Of a stretch of DNA of 5,635 nt, positions 1 to 5,635 are shown piece by piece. The stretch comes from an uncultured beta proteobacterium. Its GTDB lineage: Bacteria > Pseudomonadota > Gammaproteobacteria > Burkholderiales > Burkholderiaceae_C. Each line of letters begins with the position of its first letter. Positions within the stretch are counted from its first letter, which is position 1. The notes below the pieces were generated by a model that saw nothing but the letters and a program-made list of their open reading frames with translations, had not been told where the DNA came from and ran no database searches. The stretch lies in contig CAIQEX010000231.1 in the NCBI GenBank assembly GCA_903870955.1, positions 1-5,635 on the forward strand. The letters run 5' to 3'. The position numbers and the translations under genes were made by a program.

Positions 1-45
1 TCAGTTATTATGAGCATCCTTTATAGCTTGCTTCAATACTTATTC

Positions 46-50
46 AGGAA
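46..50 (+). promoter_or_regulatory. Shine-Dalgarno of the small first gene
   Basis: AGGAA lies 6 bases before the ATG at 57. This spacing and match to the 16S rRNA tail decide the start of the 58-codon gene. They also argue against the competing overlapping frame that starts at ATG 10, which has no comparable site. The preceding 45 bases are AT-rich compared with the coding DNA and may hold the operon promoter, but I could not identify a convincing -35/-10 pair. Confidence 0.65.
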
Positions 51-56
51 AACAAA

Positions 57-233
57 ATGCCCGCATACCCACGCAAAGAACTTGAGGAAATGGTTGAACG
101 CTGGTTGGAAGCCAACAAACAATCGGAAATACCCAACTCTATTGACCCAGGACATAAGGTTTTGCAGCCTCAGGCAAAATCAGACTCCCGCTTTACCCAA
201 TCTGCTCACCTCCGCGAGCGCCGTATTCAATGA
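57..233 (+). CDS. Small 58-residue protein, first gene of the bmt operon
   Basis: Function is not recognised. The frame runs from ATG 57, behind an AGGAA site, to TGA 231-233, whose TG is shared with the ATG of bmt (ATGA overlap). This is the arrangement expected for a translated, coupled upstream gene. The protein is charged. Its N-terminal third (PRKELEEMVERWLEANK, residues 5-21) reads as an amphipathic helix and, from memory, resembles the opening helix of SnoaL/NTF2-like proteins. After residue 22 the sequence becomes polar (Gln, Ser, Lys, Arg) and shows none of the later NTF2 core. It has no cysteines, signal peptide or membrane segment. It could be an authentic small accessory protein of the methyltransferase operon or the relic of a longer NTF2-like gene. 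The good ribosome site and exact overlap favour the first. The base composition is less GC-rich than bmt. Confidence 0.6.
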   Translation: MPAYPRKELEEMVERWLEANKQSEIPNSIDPGHKVLQPQAKSDSRFTQSAHLRERRIQ

Positions 234-1321
234 CCACCACCAACCGCTTTACCGAACTTCTTGCAACCCGCCCCTGGCTTTTGGCCGACGGCGCTACCGG
301 CAGCAATCTGTTTGATATGGGGCTGATGTCGGGTGACGCGCCCGAGTTGTGGAACACCCAGCACCCGGACCGCATTGCCAAGTTGCACCAGAGTTTTGTC
401 GACGCAGGTGCCGACATCATTCTGACCAACAGCTTCGGTGGCACCCAGTACCGCCTGAAACTGCACAAGGCTGAGGGCCGCGTGGCCGAACTCAACACCG
501 CTGCGGCACGCATCGCGCGCGAAGTGGCGGACAAGAGCGGCCGCACTGTTGTGGTCGCCGGCAGCATCGGCCCGACAGGCGAAATCATGGAACCCATCGG
601 CCCCCTCTCCAAGGAACTGGCACAGGCCGCCTTTGCCGAACAGGCGCGTGCTTTGGCGGCTGGCGGCGCGGATGTGATGTGGATTGAAACCATGTCCTCG
701 CGCGAAGAAGTGGAAGCCGCCGTCGCCGGTGCCGGTTCGGTCGGGTTGCCAGTGGTCTGCACGCTGAGTTTTGACACCAACGGCCGCTCCATGATGGGCA
801 TTTCCCCCAGCGATTTTTCCGAGATCGAAAAATCCCTGTCGCCCCGCCTCGCCGCTTGCGGCAGCAACTGCGGCGTGGGCGCGTCCGAAATGGTGGCCTG
901 CATCCACAACCTGTCAGCGGCCATGGGCCCCGACGTGGTGCTGGTGGCCAAGGGCAACTGCGGCATTCCCCAGTATGTGGACGGCAGCATTGTCTACAAC
1001 GGCACGCCCGAACTGATGAGTGTGTACGCAAGAATGGCTCTGGATTCCGGTGCCCGCATCATCGGCGGTTGCTGCGGCACCAGCCCCAAGCATTTGCGCG
1101 CCATGAAAGACGCGCTGGACGCCCACACCAAAGGCCCGGCTCCCGAGTTGGAAGCCGTTGTCAGCGCTTTAGGTGAAATCTCCACCGGCGCGCGCGCGCA
1201 ATGGGGTGGTGAGCAAAGCCGTGCGGGGGGCGCCGCAGCGGGGGCCAACCTGAACCGCGGCCGCGGCCGCCGCTCAGGCGGTGCAGCGCCAGCGGGCGAT
1301 GCCGACAAGTCCGCACCGTGA
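230..1321 (+). CDS. bmt: Betaine-homocysteine S-methyltransferase
   Basis: Cytosolic zinc-dependent methyltransferase of the homocysteine S-methyltransferase family. By family, it moves a methyl group from glycine betaine to L-homocysteine, giving dimethylglycine and methionine. The 363 residues start with the family signature LLADGATGSNLFDMGLMSG (17-35), followed by ILTNSFGGT (64-72), GSIGPTGEIMEP (111-122) and SFDTNGRSMMG (180-190). The three expected zinc-binding cysteines are present: Cys214 in SNCG, and Cys281-Cys282 in GGCCGTSPKHLRAM. The barrel ends near residue 300. Beyond about 325 comes a Gly/Ala/Arg-rich tail (including NRGRGRRSGG) that is unlikely to be catalytic. The ATG overlaps the stop of the small upstream gene and has no strong ribosome site of its own, which suggests translational coupling. 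The stop overlaps the GTG of the next gene. The bacterial Bmt type fits better than MetH because there are no folate- or cobalamin-binding modules. The exact methyl donor (betaine or another methylated compound) cannot be read from the sequence. Confidence 0.88.
   Translation: MTTTNRFTELLATRPWLLADGATGSNLFDMGLMSGDAPELWNTQHPDRIAKLHQSFVDAGADIILTNSFGGTQYRLKLHKAEGRVAELNTAAARIAREVADKSGRTVVVAGSIGPTGEIMEPIGPLSKELAQAAFAEQARALAAGGADVMWIETMSSREEVEAAVAGAGSVGLPVVCTLSFDTNGRSMMGISPSDFSEIEKSLSPRLAACGSNCGVGASEMVACIHNLSAAMGPDVVLVAKGNCGIPQYVDGSIVYNGTPELMSVYARMALDSGARIIGGCCGTSPKHLRAMKDALDAHTKGPAPELEAVVSALGEISTGARAQWGGEQSRAGGAAAGANLNRGRGRRSGGAAPAGDADKSAP
1249..1278 (+). repeat. GC-rich inverted repeat in the bmt 3' end
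   Basis: CCTGA (1249-1253) pairs with TCAGG (1274-1278). Inside them, GCGGC (1257-1261) pairs with GCCGC (1266-1270) around a CGCG loop, with a small internal bulge. The core 1257-1270 is a perfect 14-base palindrome that includes a GCGGCCGC octamer. It encodes part of the Arg/Gly tail of Bmt and ends 39 bases before the GTG start of the next gene. There is no T-run, so it is not an intrinsic terminator. It could be an RNA structure affecting coupling or simply low-complexity coding DNA. Confidence 0.4.
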
Positions 1322-3324
1322 GCGGCAGCCAAAACACCTACCTGATTGGCGTAGACACCGGCGGAACCTACACCGACGCCGCCATCATTGAGGCGCGTGG
1401 CCACCGCATTATTGCCACCGCCAAGGCCATTACCACCAAGGGGGATCTGGCCGTAGGCGTGTCTGAGGCCATCACCCAAGCGCTTGGCAAATTGAGCCAT
1501 GACATTGCGCCGCAAGACATCGCCATGGTATCGGTGTCCACCACGCTGGCCACCAACGCCGTGGTCGAAGGACACGGCAGCGCCACGGGCGTAATCCTGA
1601 TCGGCTTTGATGCCGCCATGGTGGAACGCACCGGTATTGCCAAGGCCTTCCCCGACATTCCAATCGCCGTGATTGCTGGCGGTCACAACCACAACGGCGA
1701 CGCCGTTTGTCCGCTGGATGGGGTGGCGCTGGAAGCCGCGCTGGACGCAATGAACAGCCGGGTGGATGCCATTGCCGTGGCCTCCACGTTTGCCGTTCGT
1801 AATGGCGAACACGAACACCAAGCCCGTGACCTCATCGTGGCCCGCACCGGCAAGCCGGTCACGCTATCGACCGAGTTGTCGTCTGCGCTGGACGCGCCGC
1901 GCAGGGCGCTGACCGCCGTGCTCAACGCGCGCCTGATCCCACGCATTTCCGGGCTGATCGACGCGGTGCAACGCGCCATGGCGCAACTGTCCATTCAGTG
2001 CCCGCTGATGATCGTCAAGGGTGACGGCTCGCTGGCGCTGGCCGAGTCGGTGGCCACGCGGCCGATTGAAACCGTGTTGTCCGGCCCAGCCGCCAGCCTC
2101 GTGGGCGCGCAGTGGCTGAGTGGCCTGGACAGTTTTATCCTGTCGGACATGGGCGGCACCACGACCGACCTCGGATTGCTCATCGAGGGTCGCCCCAAAA
2201 TCAAGCCAGAAGGTGCCGAAGTGGGCGGTTGGCGCACCATGGTGCGGGCCATCGACGTGCGCACCATCGGCCTGGGGGGCGACAGCGAAATTACGCTGCA
2301 CGCCAACGGCAGAATTCAGGTGGGACCACAACGCGTGGCACCCGTGTCCCTGGTGGCTGCGCGCTATCCGCAAGTGCTGGCCATGCTGCGCGCCGACCTG
2401 GACGATGTGCAAGGTGGTGGTTCGATGCACGGCAAGTTTGTGCTGCTGCCGTTTGCCGCCGATAGCGACAAAACGCACAACGGACTCAGTGCGCGCGAGT
2501 TGGAAGCGCTGCAAACCATCACCCATGCACCCCAGCCCCTGCGCAAATTGGCTACGTCGTTGAGTGCGCAGCGCTCCATTGCCATGCTGCAGCGCAAAGG
2601 CCTGGTGCAGGTCAGCAGCCTGACGCCCTCGGACGTGTCGCATGTGCTCGGCCTCCAAGCCAACTGGTCGCCCGAAGCGGCCACAATGGCCACGCAACTG
2701 GCCTGCCGCTTGCGCGACATGAAGTTCCCCACACCCGAACGCACGCGCGCCTTTGCGCAGGATATCTGGGCCGAGACGGTGCGTCTGACGGGCCTGGCGA
2801 TTCTGCAAACCGCCTTTGGTGAAGATATGGCCGACAACCCGTTGACCAACGCCGTGTGCTCGGGACGCGGCACGCTCGGACTCGCGACCGTGAGCCTCAA
2901 GCCAAGCATCCCGGTGGTGGCGGTCGGTGGGCCGGTCAAGGTCTATTACGAAGAGGTACGCCGCCGCCTGGGTTGCGAAGTGGTGTTCCCCGAATTCTGC
3001 GAAGTGGCCAATGCCGTGGGGGCCGCTACGGGTGTCGTGGCACGCAGCGTGACGGTCGAAGTCATGGGCGACGGCACGGGCCTGTTCCGCATGCACTCTT
3101 ACGCCAACACGCTGCAGTTCACCGACGTACACGAGGCCCTGGAAACTGCGCAAGCCCTGGCAGAAAAGTTGGCACACGACGCAGTGGTGGAGATGGGTGC
3201 GCCCAAGCCCCAAGTGAAGTTAAGTGTCACCAAGCAATACATGCCGAATGCACGCGATGACACCGGCTTGCTGCAGGCTACGATCGTCGCCGAGGCCATT
3301 GGTCGGCCGAACGCGGCCAGCTAA
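1318..3324 (+). CDS. HyuA-like hydantoinase/oxoprolinase-family ATPase, lone subunit
   Basis: A 668-residue protein of the hydantoinase A / oxoprolinase family, which has the ASKHA (actin/Hsp70-type) ATP-binding fold. Visible motifs are the N-terminal phosphate loop GVDTGGTYTD (11-20), STTLATNAV (74-82), GDGSLA (235-240), SGPAAS (255-260), the second phosphate loop SDMGGTTTDLGL (276-287), GLGGDSEI (318-325), TPSDVSHVLG (436-445), VGGPV (536-540) and FPEFCEVANAVGAA (557-570). All ATP-site elements look intact and the frame is unbroken. The start is GTG 1318, in a GTGA overlap with the bmt stop; no strong ribosome site is seen, so translation is probably coupled. No HyuB gene follows: the next gene is on the opposite strand. 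Hydantoin or oxoproline cleavage normally needs both subunits, so the substrate is unknown. An ATP-dependent activation or methyl-metabolism role alongside Bmt is inferred from position only. The family is confident, the function is not. Confidence 0.85.
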   Translation: MSGSQNTYLIGVDTGGTYTDAAIIEARGHRIIATAKAITTKGDLAVGVSEAITQALGKLSHDIAPQDIAMVSVSTTLATNAVVEGHGSATGVILIGFDAAMVERTGIAKAFPDIPIAVIAGGHNHNGDAVCPLDGVALEAALDAMNSRVDAIAVASTFAVRNGEHEHQARDLIVARTGKPVTLSTELSSALDAPRRALTAVLNARLIPRISGLIDAVQRAMAQLSIQCPLMIVKGDGSLALAESVATRPIETVLSGPAASLVGAQWLSGLDSFILSDMGGTTTDLGLLIEGRPKIKPEGAEVGGWRTMVRAIDVRTIGLGGDSEITLHANGRIQVGPQRVAPVSLVAARYPQVLAMLRADLDDVQGGGSMHGKFVLLPFAADSDKTHNGLSARELEALQTITHAPQPLRKLATSLSAQRSIAMLQRKGLVQVSSLTPSDVSHVLGLQANWSPEAATMATQLACRLRDMKFPTPERTRAFAQDIWAETVRLTGLAILQTAFGEDMADNPLTNAVCSGRGTLGLATVSLKPSIPVVAVGGPVKVYYEEVRRRLGCEVVFPEFCEVANAVGAATGVVARSVTVEVMGDGTGLFRMHSYANTLQFTDVHEALETAQALAEKLAHDAVVEMGAPKPQVKLSVTKQYMPNARDDTGLLQATIVAEAIGRPNAAS

Positions 3325-3338
3325 AAGACTGCGACGCG

Positions 3339-3358
3339 GTGGCTTTCTCTCAAGCCAC
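3339..3358. terminator. Possible terminator hairpin between convergent genes
   Basis: GTGGCTT (3339-3345) and AAGCCAC (3352-3358) form a perfect 7-base-pair stem with a 6-base loop. It sits just after the HyuA-like stop and overlaps the last codons of the convergent FapA-family gene. There is no T-run directly after it on the + strand. On the - strand a TCTTTT stretch follows roughly 10 bases beyond the stem. It is at best a weak bidirectional terminator. Confidence 0.35.
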
Positions 3359-4378
3359 ACTCCAATCCACTTTGCCCTGGTGCACGGCATAGAGAAACTT
3401 CAGTGACGCATCGTTGCGGAACAGAATTTTGGGGATCATGGGGAGGGGAATCAGACTCAAGTCCGGGTCGTCGTGTGCTTCGAGCAGTTGGCGCACGATG
3501 GTTTCTCCGCCCACACTTTCGATCTTGCAACGGCAGTCGGCCAGGCGCGCGGCATGCCCCTGCCGTATTTCCTGCACTTGTCGGGTGACTGACGCCACGG
3601 CCTCGGCAAGGGGTCTCCTTGCAGCCACGGCCGACTCCAGTGCCTTGGCCGTGCCCTCCAACCGCTCGGACATCTGTTGGTATCCCTCGGCCTTGTCGCC
3701 GCTAAGTTCCAGCATGCCAACCCGCACCTTGGCGCGGATGGAGAGATATTGTGTTAGCGCTGGATCGGCCTTCAAGGCGTCAATCTGTTGGGTCAGTGCG
3801 GCAACGCGCGCGCTCAAGTCGGCAATCTCGGCGTTCTGCGGGGCCAGCACCGCGTTCAAGTCGGGCATGTCTGGCACCACCATGGTGATCACATTGGATT
3901 CGGACTTGTGGTCTTTGGCATGGCGTATGTTCACGTTACGCCCGGCGATCAGGCAACCGGCAGCCGTCCCGATATGCAGGGTGTGCGCAAAGATCTGGCA
4001 CTTGACGGCCTCGCGCAGCGTCACTTCGCGCCCGATGATCAGGCAACTTTCGGCGCTGGCCAATTCAATCACCCCACCCGGAGCCTGCAGCGTGGCATGG
4101 AACACGCGCTTCTTGCCATGCACGCGACCCTTCGGATTCACCACGCTGCCCCAACCCAGCGTGTTCTCAAAGCCAATCTTGCCACCGCTGGACACCAGTT
4201 CGCCATACACGGGGGCATGAAAGGTCATGTCATGCCCTTGAATGACACGCCCTTCAGGCACTTCTTCGTGCAAGGTGATTTCAGAAATAACCGGTTCCAG
4301 GTTGTCCGTAGTGCTCAATTGCTTCACCAAAATTCTGTCAGGCCGTATTAAAAACGGAGTGCGCGCGCATGTAAACAC
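3350..4378 (-). CDS. FapA/DUF342-family protein, short form
   Basis: Reads as a FapA-family (DUF342) protein; characterised relatives are linked to flagellar assembly or polar regulation, but the role of this short form is unknown. Residues about 33-155 are a run of short beta-strand repeats with glycine turns (GGKIGFENTLGWGSVV, VIELASAESCLIIGREVT, LHIGTAAGCLIAGRNVN), as in a right-handed beta-helix. Residues about 175-285 are Ala/Gln/Glu/Leu-rich heptads (coiled coil). A short globular end, IPLPMIPKILFRND, follows at 310-323. There is no signal peptide or membrane segment. At 342 residues it is shorter than many family members and lacks a long N-terminal domain. The longest frame starts at GTG 4378 with no visible ribosome site; TTG 4318, preceded by GGTGA at 5 bases, or GTG 4327 are plausible alternatives. 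The first 20 residues are therefore doubtful. Convergent with the bmt operon and divergent from the cysteine-cluster gene. Confidence 0.72.
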   Translation of the reverse strand: MFTCARTPFLIRPDRILVKQLSTTDNLEPVISEITLHEEVPEGRVIQGHDMTFHAPVYGELVSSGGKIGFENTLGWGSVVNPKGRVHGKKRVFHATLQAPGGVIELASAESCLIIGREVTLREAVKCQIFAHTLHIGTAAGCLIAGRNVNIRHAKDHKSESNVITMVVPDMPDLNAVLAPQNAEIADLSARVAALTQQIDALKADPALTQYLSIRAKVRVGMLELSGDKAEGYQQMSERLEGTAKALESAVAARRPLAEAVASVTRQVQEIRQGHAARLADCRCKIESVGGETIVRQLLEAHDDPDLSLIPLPMIPKILFRNDASLKFLYAVHQGKVDWSVA

Positions 4379-4403
4379 TCTAGCGAACTGTCACACGACT
4401 TAC

Positions 4404-4434
4404 TTGCCATTTGCTTAGATTACGACACTTATAT
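4404..4434 (+). promoter_or_regulatory. Candidate sigma70 promoter for the cysteine-cluster gene
   Basis: TTGCCA (4404-4409) matches the -35 consensus TTGACA at 5 of 6 positions. A TA-rich -10 region lies at 4427-4434 (ACTTAT with a 17-base spacer, or TTATAT with 19). It sits in the AT-richer 79-base region between divergent genes and would give a short leader carrying the GGGGA ribosome site. No convincing promoter was identified for the leftward FapA-family gene in the same region. Confidence 0.4.
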
Positions 4435-4445
4435 GAAAAGCTTTT

Positions 4446-4450
4446 GGGGA
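4446..4450 (+). promoter_or_regulatory. Shine-Dalgarno deciding a TTG start
   Basis: GGGGA lies 7 bases upstream of TTG 4458. An in-frame TGA at 4434-4436 blocks any earlier start, and the first in-frame ATG would remove most of the membrane helix. The TTG is therefore the best-supported start of the following gene. Confidence 0.6.
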
Positions 4451-4457
4451 ATTCCGC

Positions 4458-4919
4458 TTGAGAAAAATCGTCGCGCCCGCCATTGCCCAACTATATTTGG
4501 TCAGCCTCTACCTGTTTTTGCCGCTGATGCCCTTGCTGGCCTCCCTCCTGTTTATGCGCCGCAAATATGTATTGGAATACCGTGACACGCTGAGAAAAGT
4601 CCGGATTCATATCGCCGCCCTGAAAGAAGGTCCAGCGCAGCACTACTTTCATGATGTGATGGGTCGTGGCTCGCAAGTGCCGCAGGAGATTCACGGCGAA
4701 TGTGTGCAATGCGGCAATTGCTGTATGGACCGCCGCTGCGTCTTTCTGGAGCCCATTGCCAACGATAAATACCAATGCGGCATCTACCACTCGCCGTTTC
4801 GCAGACTCTCCAATTGCGGTTCGTTCCCCCTGAACCAATGGGATATTGACCGCTACGCCTGCCCCAGTTACACCGCGTCCGTGGTGATACCCATAGTCTC
4901 CATTCCGCATCGTGCTTGA
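4458..4919 (+). CDS. Membrane-anchored YkgJ-like cysteine-cluster protein
   Basis: A 153-residue protein. One hydrophobic helix spans about residues 8-33 (rich in Leu, Tyr, Phe), flanked by RK at the N-terminus and RRK at 34-36. A basic amphipathic stretch follows to about 55. The C-terminal half holds eight cysteines: C82, C85, C88, C89, C94, C107, C120 and C135, in the pattern CxxCxxCC-x4-C-x12-C-x12-C-x14-C. CxxCxxCC followed by spaced cysteines resembles the YkgJ-type zinc- or iron-chelating cluster domain, thought to bind metal or an Fe-S centre; which metal is not visible. The RRK after the helix favours a cytoplasmic cysteine domain, but the N-terminus is also basic, so topology is uncertain. 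The start is TTG with a GGGGA ribosome site. It appears to be a single-gene unit between a candidate promoter and a terminator. The physiological role is unknown. Confidence 0.72.
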   Translation: MRKIVAPAIAQLYLVSLYLFLPLMPLLASLLFMRRKYVLEYRDTLRKVRIHIAALKEGPAQHYFHDVMGRGSQVPQEIHGECVQCGNCCMDRRCVFLEPIANDKYQCGIYHSPFRRLSNCGSFPLNQWDIDRYACPSYTASVVIPIVSIPHRA

Positions 4920-4926
4920 GTGACTC

Positions 4927-4946
4927 CTGCGCATCGCAGTGTTTTT
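4927..4946 (+). terminator. Intrinsic terminator after the cysteine-cluster gene
   Basis: CTGCG (4927-4931) and CGCAG (4935-4939) form a short GC-rich stem with a 3-base loop, followed directly by TGTTTTT (4940-4946). It begins 7 bases after the stop codon of the + strand gene and lies in the 37-base gap before the convergent lyase gene. The short stem keeps confidence moderate. Confidence 0.5.
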
Positions 4947-4956
4947 GAATTGGCAC

Positions 4957-5635
4957 TCAATCCCGAGAAAACCGCGCGACCACTTGCCAACCCCCTTCAG
5001 CACTGACCGGTGAATGCGCGATGAGCTGGCGGGTATTCGGATTGGCACTGTCGTAGTCCGCACGCGGCGCTGATATATCCTGGACGTCCAGTGTCACCGG
5101 GCTACCGCTAAAACGCACATGCAGCGTTTTGCCAGCACTCGTGAGCGTTGCCTGGCTTCCATCGATTGCAATCGCCGCTTCAGTAGCCATCGTCCAGCGC
5201 AGTGTGCTGCCCGGTTTCGCGCCCCGCACGTCATCGGTCAACGTGACGCTCTGGCCTTCAACGCGCGCGCTGCGCGTGGCCTGCTTGAGTTGTCCGGGCA
5301 GGAAGATCGGGCTGAGATCCAGCACGGCTTGCGCGTCGCCCTCCATGCGCAACGTCGCCATGCCGCTGGCGTTGTGCAGACTGTTGTCGATCGTCAGCGT
5401 GTTGTGTGCCGCATTGCCGACGCGAAAGACCTGCCAGCGTGGCGAGCCCTGCTTCATGTTCCAGAGATCGATGCCACGGCTCTCCAGGCTGTTGTAGTCC
5501 TGCATGCCCAAATCCTTGGCCCAGCGAATCCCATCCAGATCGAGCACAAAGGACCCCGCATCCATGTGTGCGTGGTTGTGCTTCGCGCCTCCTCCCTTGA
5601 TACCGAAGTAGAGCGCGTTCTGTTCGCTCCAGGAA
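4957..5635 (-). CDS. Heparinase II/III-family polysaccharide lyase, C-terminal part
   Basis: The frame stays open to the window edge, so only the last 225 residues are visible and the start lies outside. The fragment opens with ALYFGIKGGGAKHNHAHMDAGSFVLD, broken here as ALYFGIKGGGAKHNH and AHMDAGSFVLD (fragment residues 7-32), then GIRWAKDLG (35-43) and GNAAHNTLTIDN (73-84). These are hallmarks of the heparinase II/III C-terminal beta-sandwich domain. By analogy with heparinase II, His23, Asp41 and His77 of the fragment may form the metal site; this assignment is inferred. The remainder is beta-rich and ends VVARFSRD. Such enzymes cleave uronate-containing polysaccharides by beta-elimination, usually in the periplasm or outside the cell; the substrate (heparinoid, alginate or own exopolysaccharide) cannot be judged. 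The signal peptide and alpha-barrel domain would be in the missing part. An internal ATG at 5565 is not the true start because the conserved motif lies upstream of it. Confidence 0.85.
   Translation of the reverse strand, partial: SWSEQNALYFGIKGGGAKHNHAHMDAGSFVLDLDGIRWAKDLGMQDYNSLESRGIDLWNMKQGSPRWQVFRVGNAAHNTLTIDNSLHNASGMATLRMEGDAQAVLDLSPIFLPGQLKQATRSARVEGQSVTLTDDVRGAKPGSTLRWTMATEAAIAIDGSQATLTSAGKTLHVRFSGSPVTLDVQDISAPRADYDSANPNTRQLIAHSPVSAEGGWQVVARFSRD

Noticed and set aside
10..315. 101-codon + strand frame starting at ATG 10
   Set aside because: It overlaps both the small 57-233 gene and the start of bmt in another frame, lacks a Shine-Dalgarno sequence, and its protein shows no recognisable family features.
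193..990. 265-codon - strand frame opposite bmt
   Set aside because: Antisense shadow of a clearly conserved gene in GC-rich DNA; the translation is low-complexity Ser/Ala/Pro/Arg-rich.
1257..1270. 14-base GC palindrome considered as a protein-binding operator
   Set aside because: It lies inside coding sequence for a low-complexity Arg/Gly tail, far from any promoter; kept only as a possible RNA hairpin.
1864..3213. 449-codon - strand frame opposite the HyuA-like gene
   Set aside because: Long, but His/Gln/Arg/Gly-rich without domain motifs; explained by high GC and codon bias of the intact HyuA-like gene on the other strand.
3414..4220. 268-codon + strand frame opposite the FapA-family gene
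   Set aside because: Ser/Ala/Arg-rich shadow; the - strand frame shows beta-helix repeats and coiled-coil heptads, as expected of real protein.
4433..4585. ATG-initiated 50-codon frame in the divergent region
   Set aside because: It has no ribosome site and runs out of frame through the cysteine-cluster gene, which has a strong GGGGA site and a credible membrane helix.
4491..5063. 190-codon - strand frame across the cysteine-cluster gene and the convergent gap
   Set aside because: It overlaps the supported ends of two convergent genes in conflicting frames and has no recognisable domain.

Overview
The window looks like chromosomal DNA from a betaproteobacterium, most likely Burkholderiales/Comamonadaceae (Rhodoferax- or Polaromonas-like). 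This is inferred from the GC-rich coding sequence with G/C-ending codons and from the mix of protein families. No RNA gene, insertion sequence, CRISPR array or integration site was seen.

Left part (about 57-3324, + strand): a compact three-gene operon. A 58-codon small protein with a good Shine-Dalgarno sequence overlaps by 4 bases (ATGA) a betaine-homocysteine S-methyltransferase (bmt). That gene in turn overlaps by 4 bases (GTGA) a lone HyuA-type hydantoinase/oxoprolinase-family ATPase. The overlaps imply translational coupling and a shared role around methyl-group (betaine/homocysteine/methionine) metabolism. No HyuB partner follows the HyuA-like gene, so ordinary hydantoin or oxoproline hydrolysis is not supported.

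Middle part (3350-4378, - strand): a short FapA/DUF342-family protein, with a beta-helix-like segment followed by a coiled coil, convergent with the operon. A small hairpin sits between the two genes. A 79-base AT-richer divergent intergenic region (4379-4457) follows and carries a plausible sigma70-type promoter for the rightward gene.

Right part: a + strand gene (4458-4919) encodes a small single-span membrane protein with an eight-cysteine cluster (YkgJ-like). It uses a TTG start behind a strong Shine-Dalgarno sequence and ends at a compact intrinsic terminator. Convergent to it is the 3' part of a heparinase II/III-family polysaccharide lyase (4957 to the window end, - strand), whose 5' end lies outside the window. 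The right-hand genes look like independent units; nothing in the sequence ties them functionally to the bmt operon.
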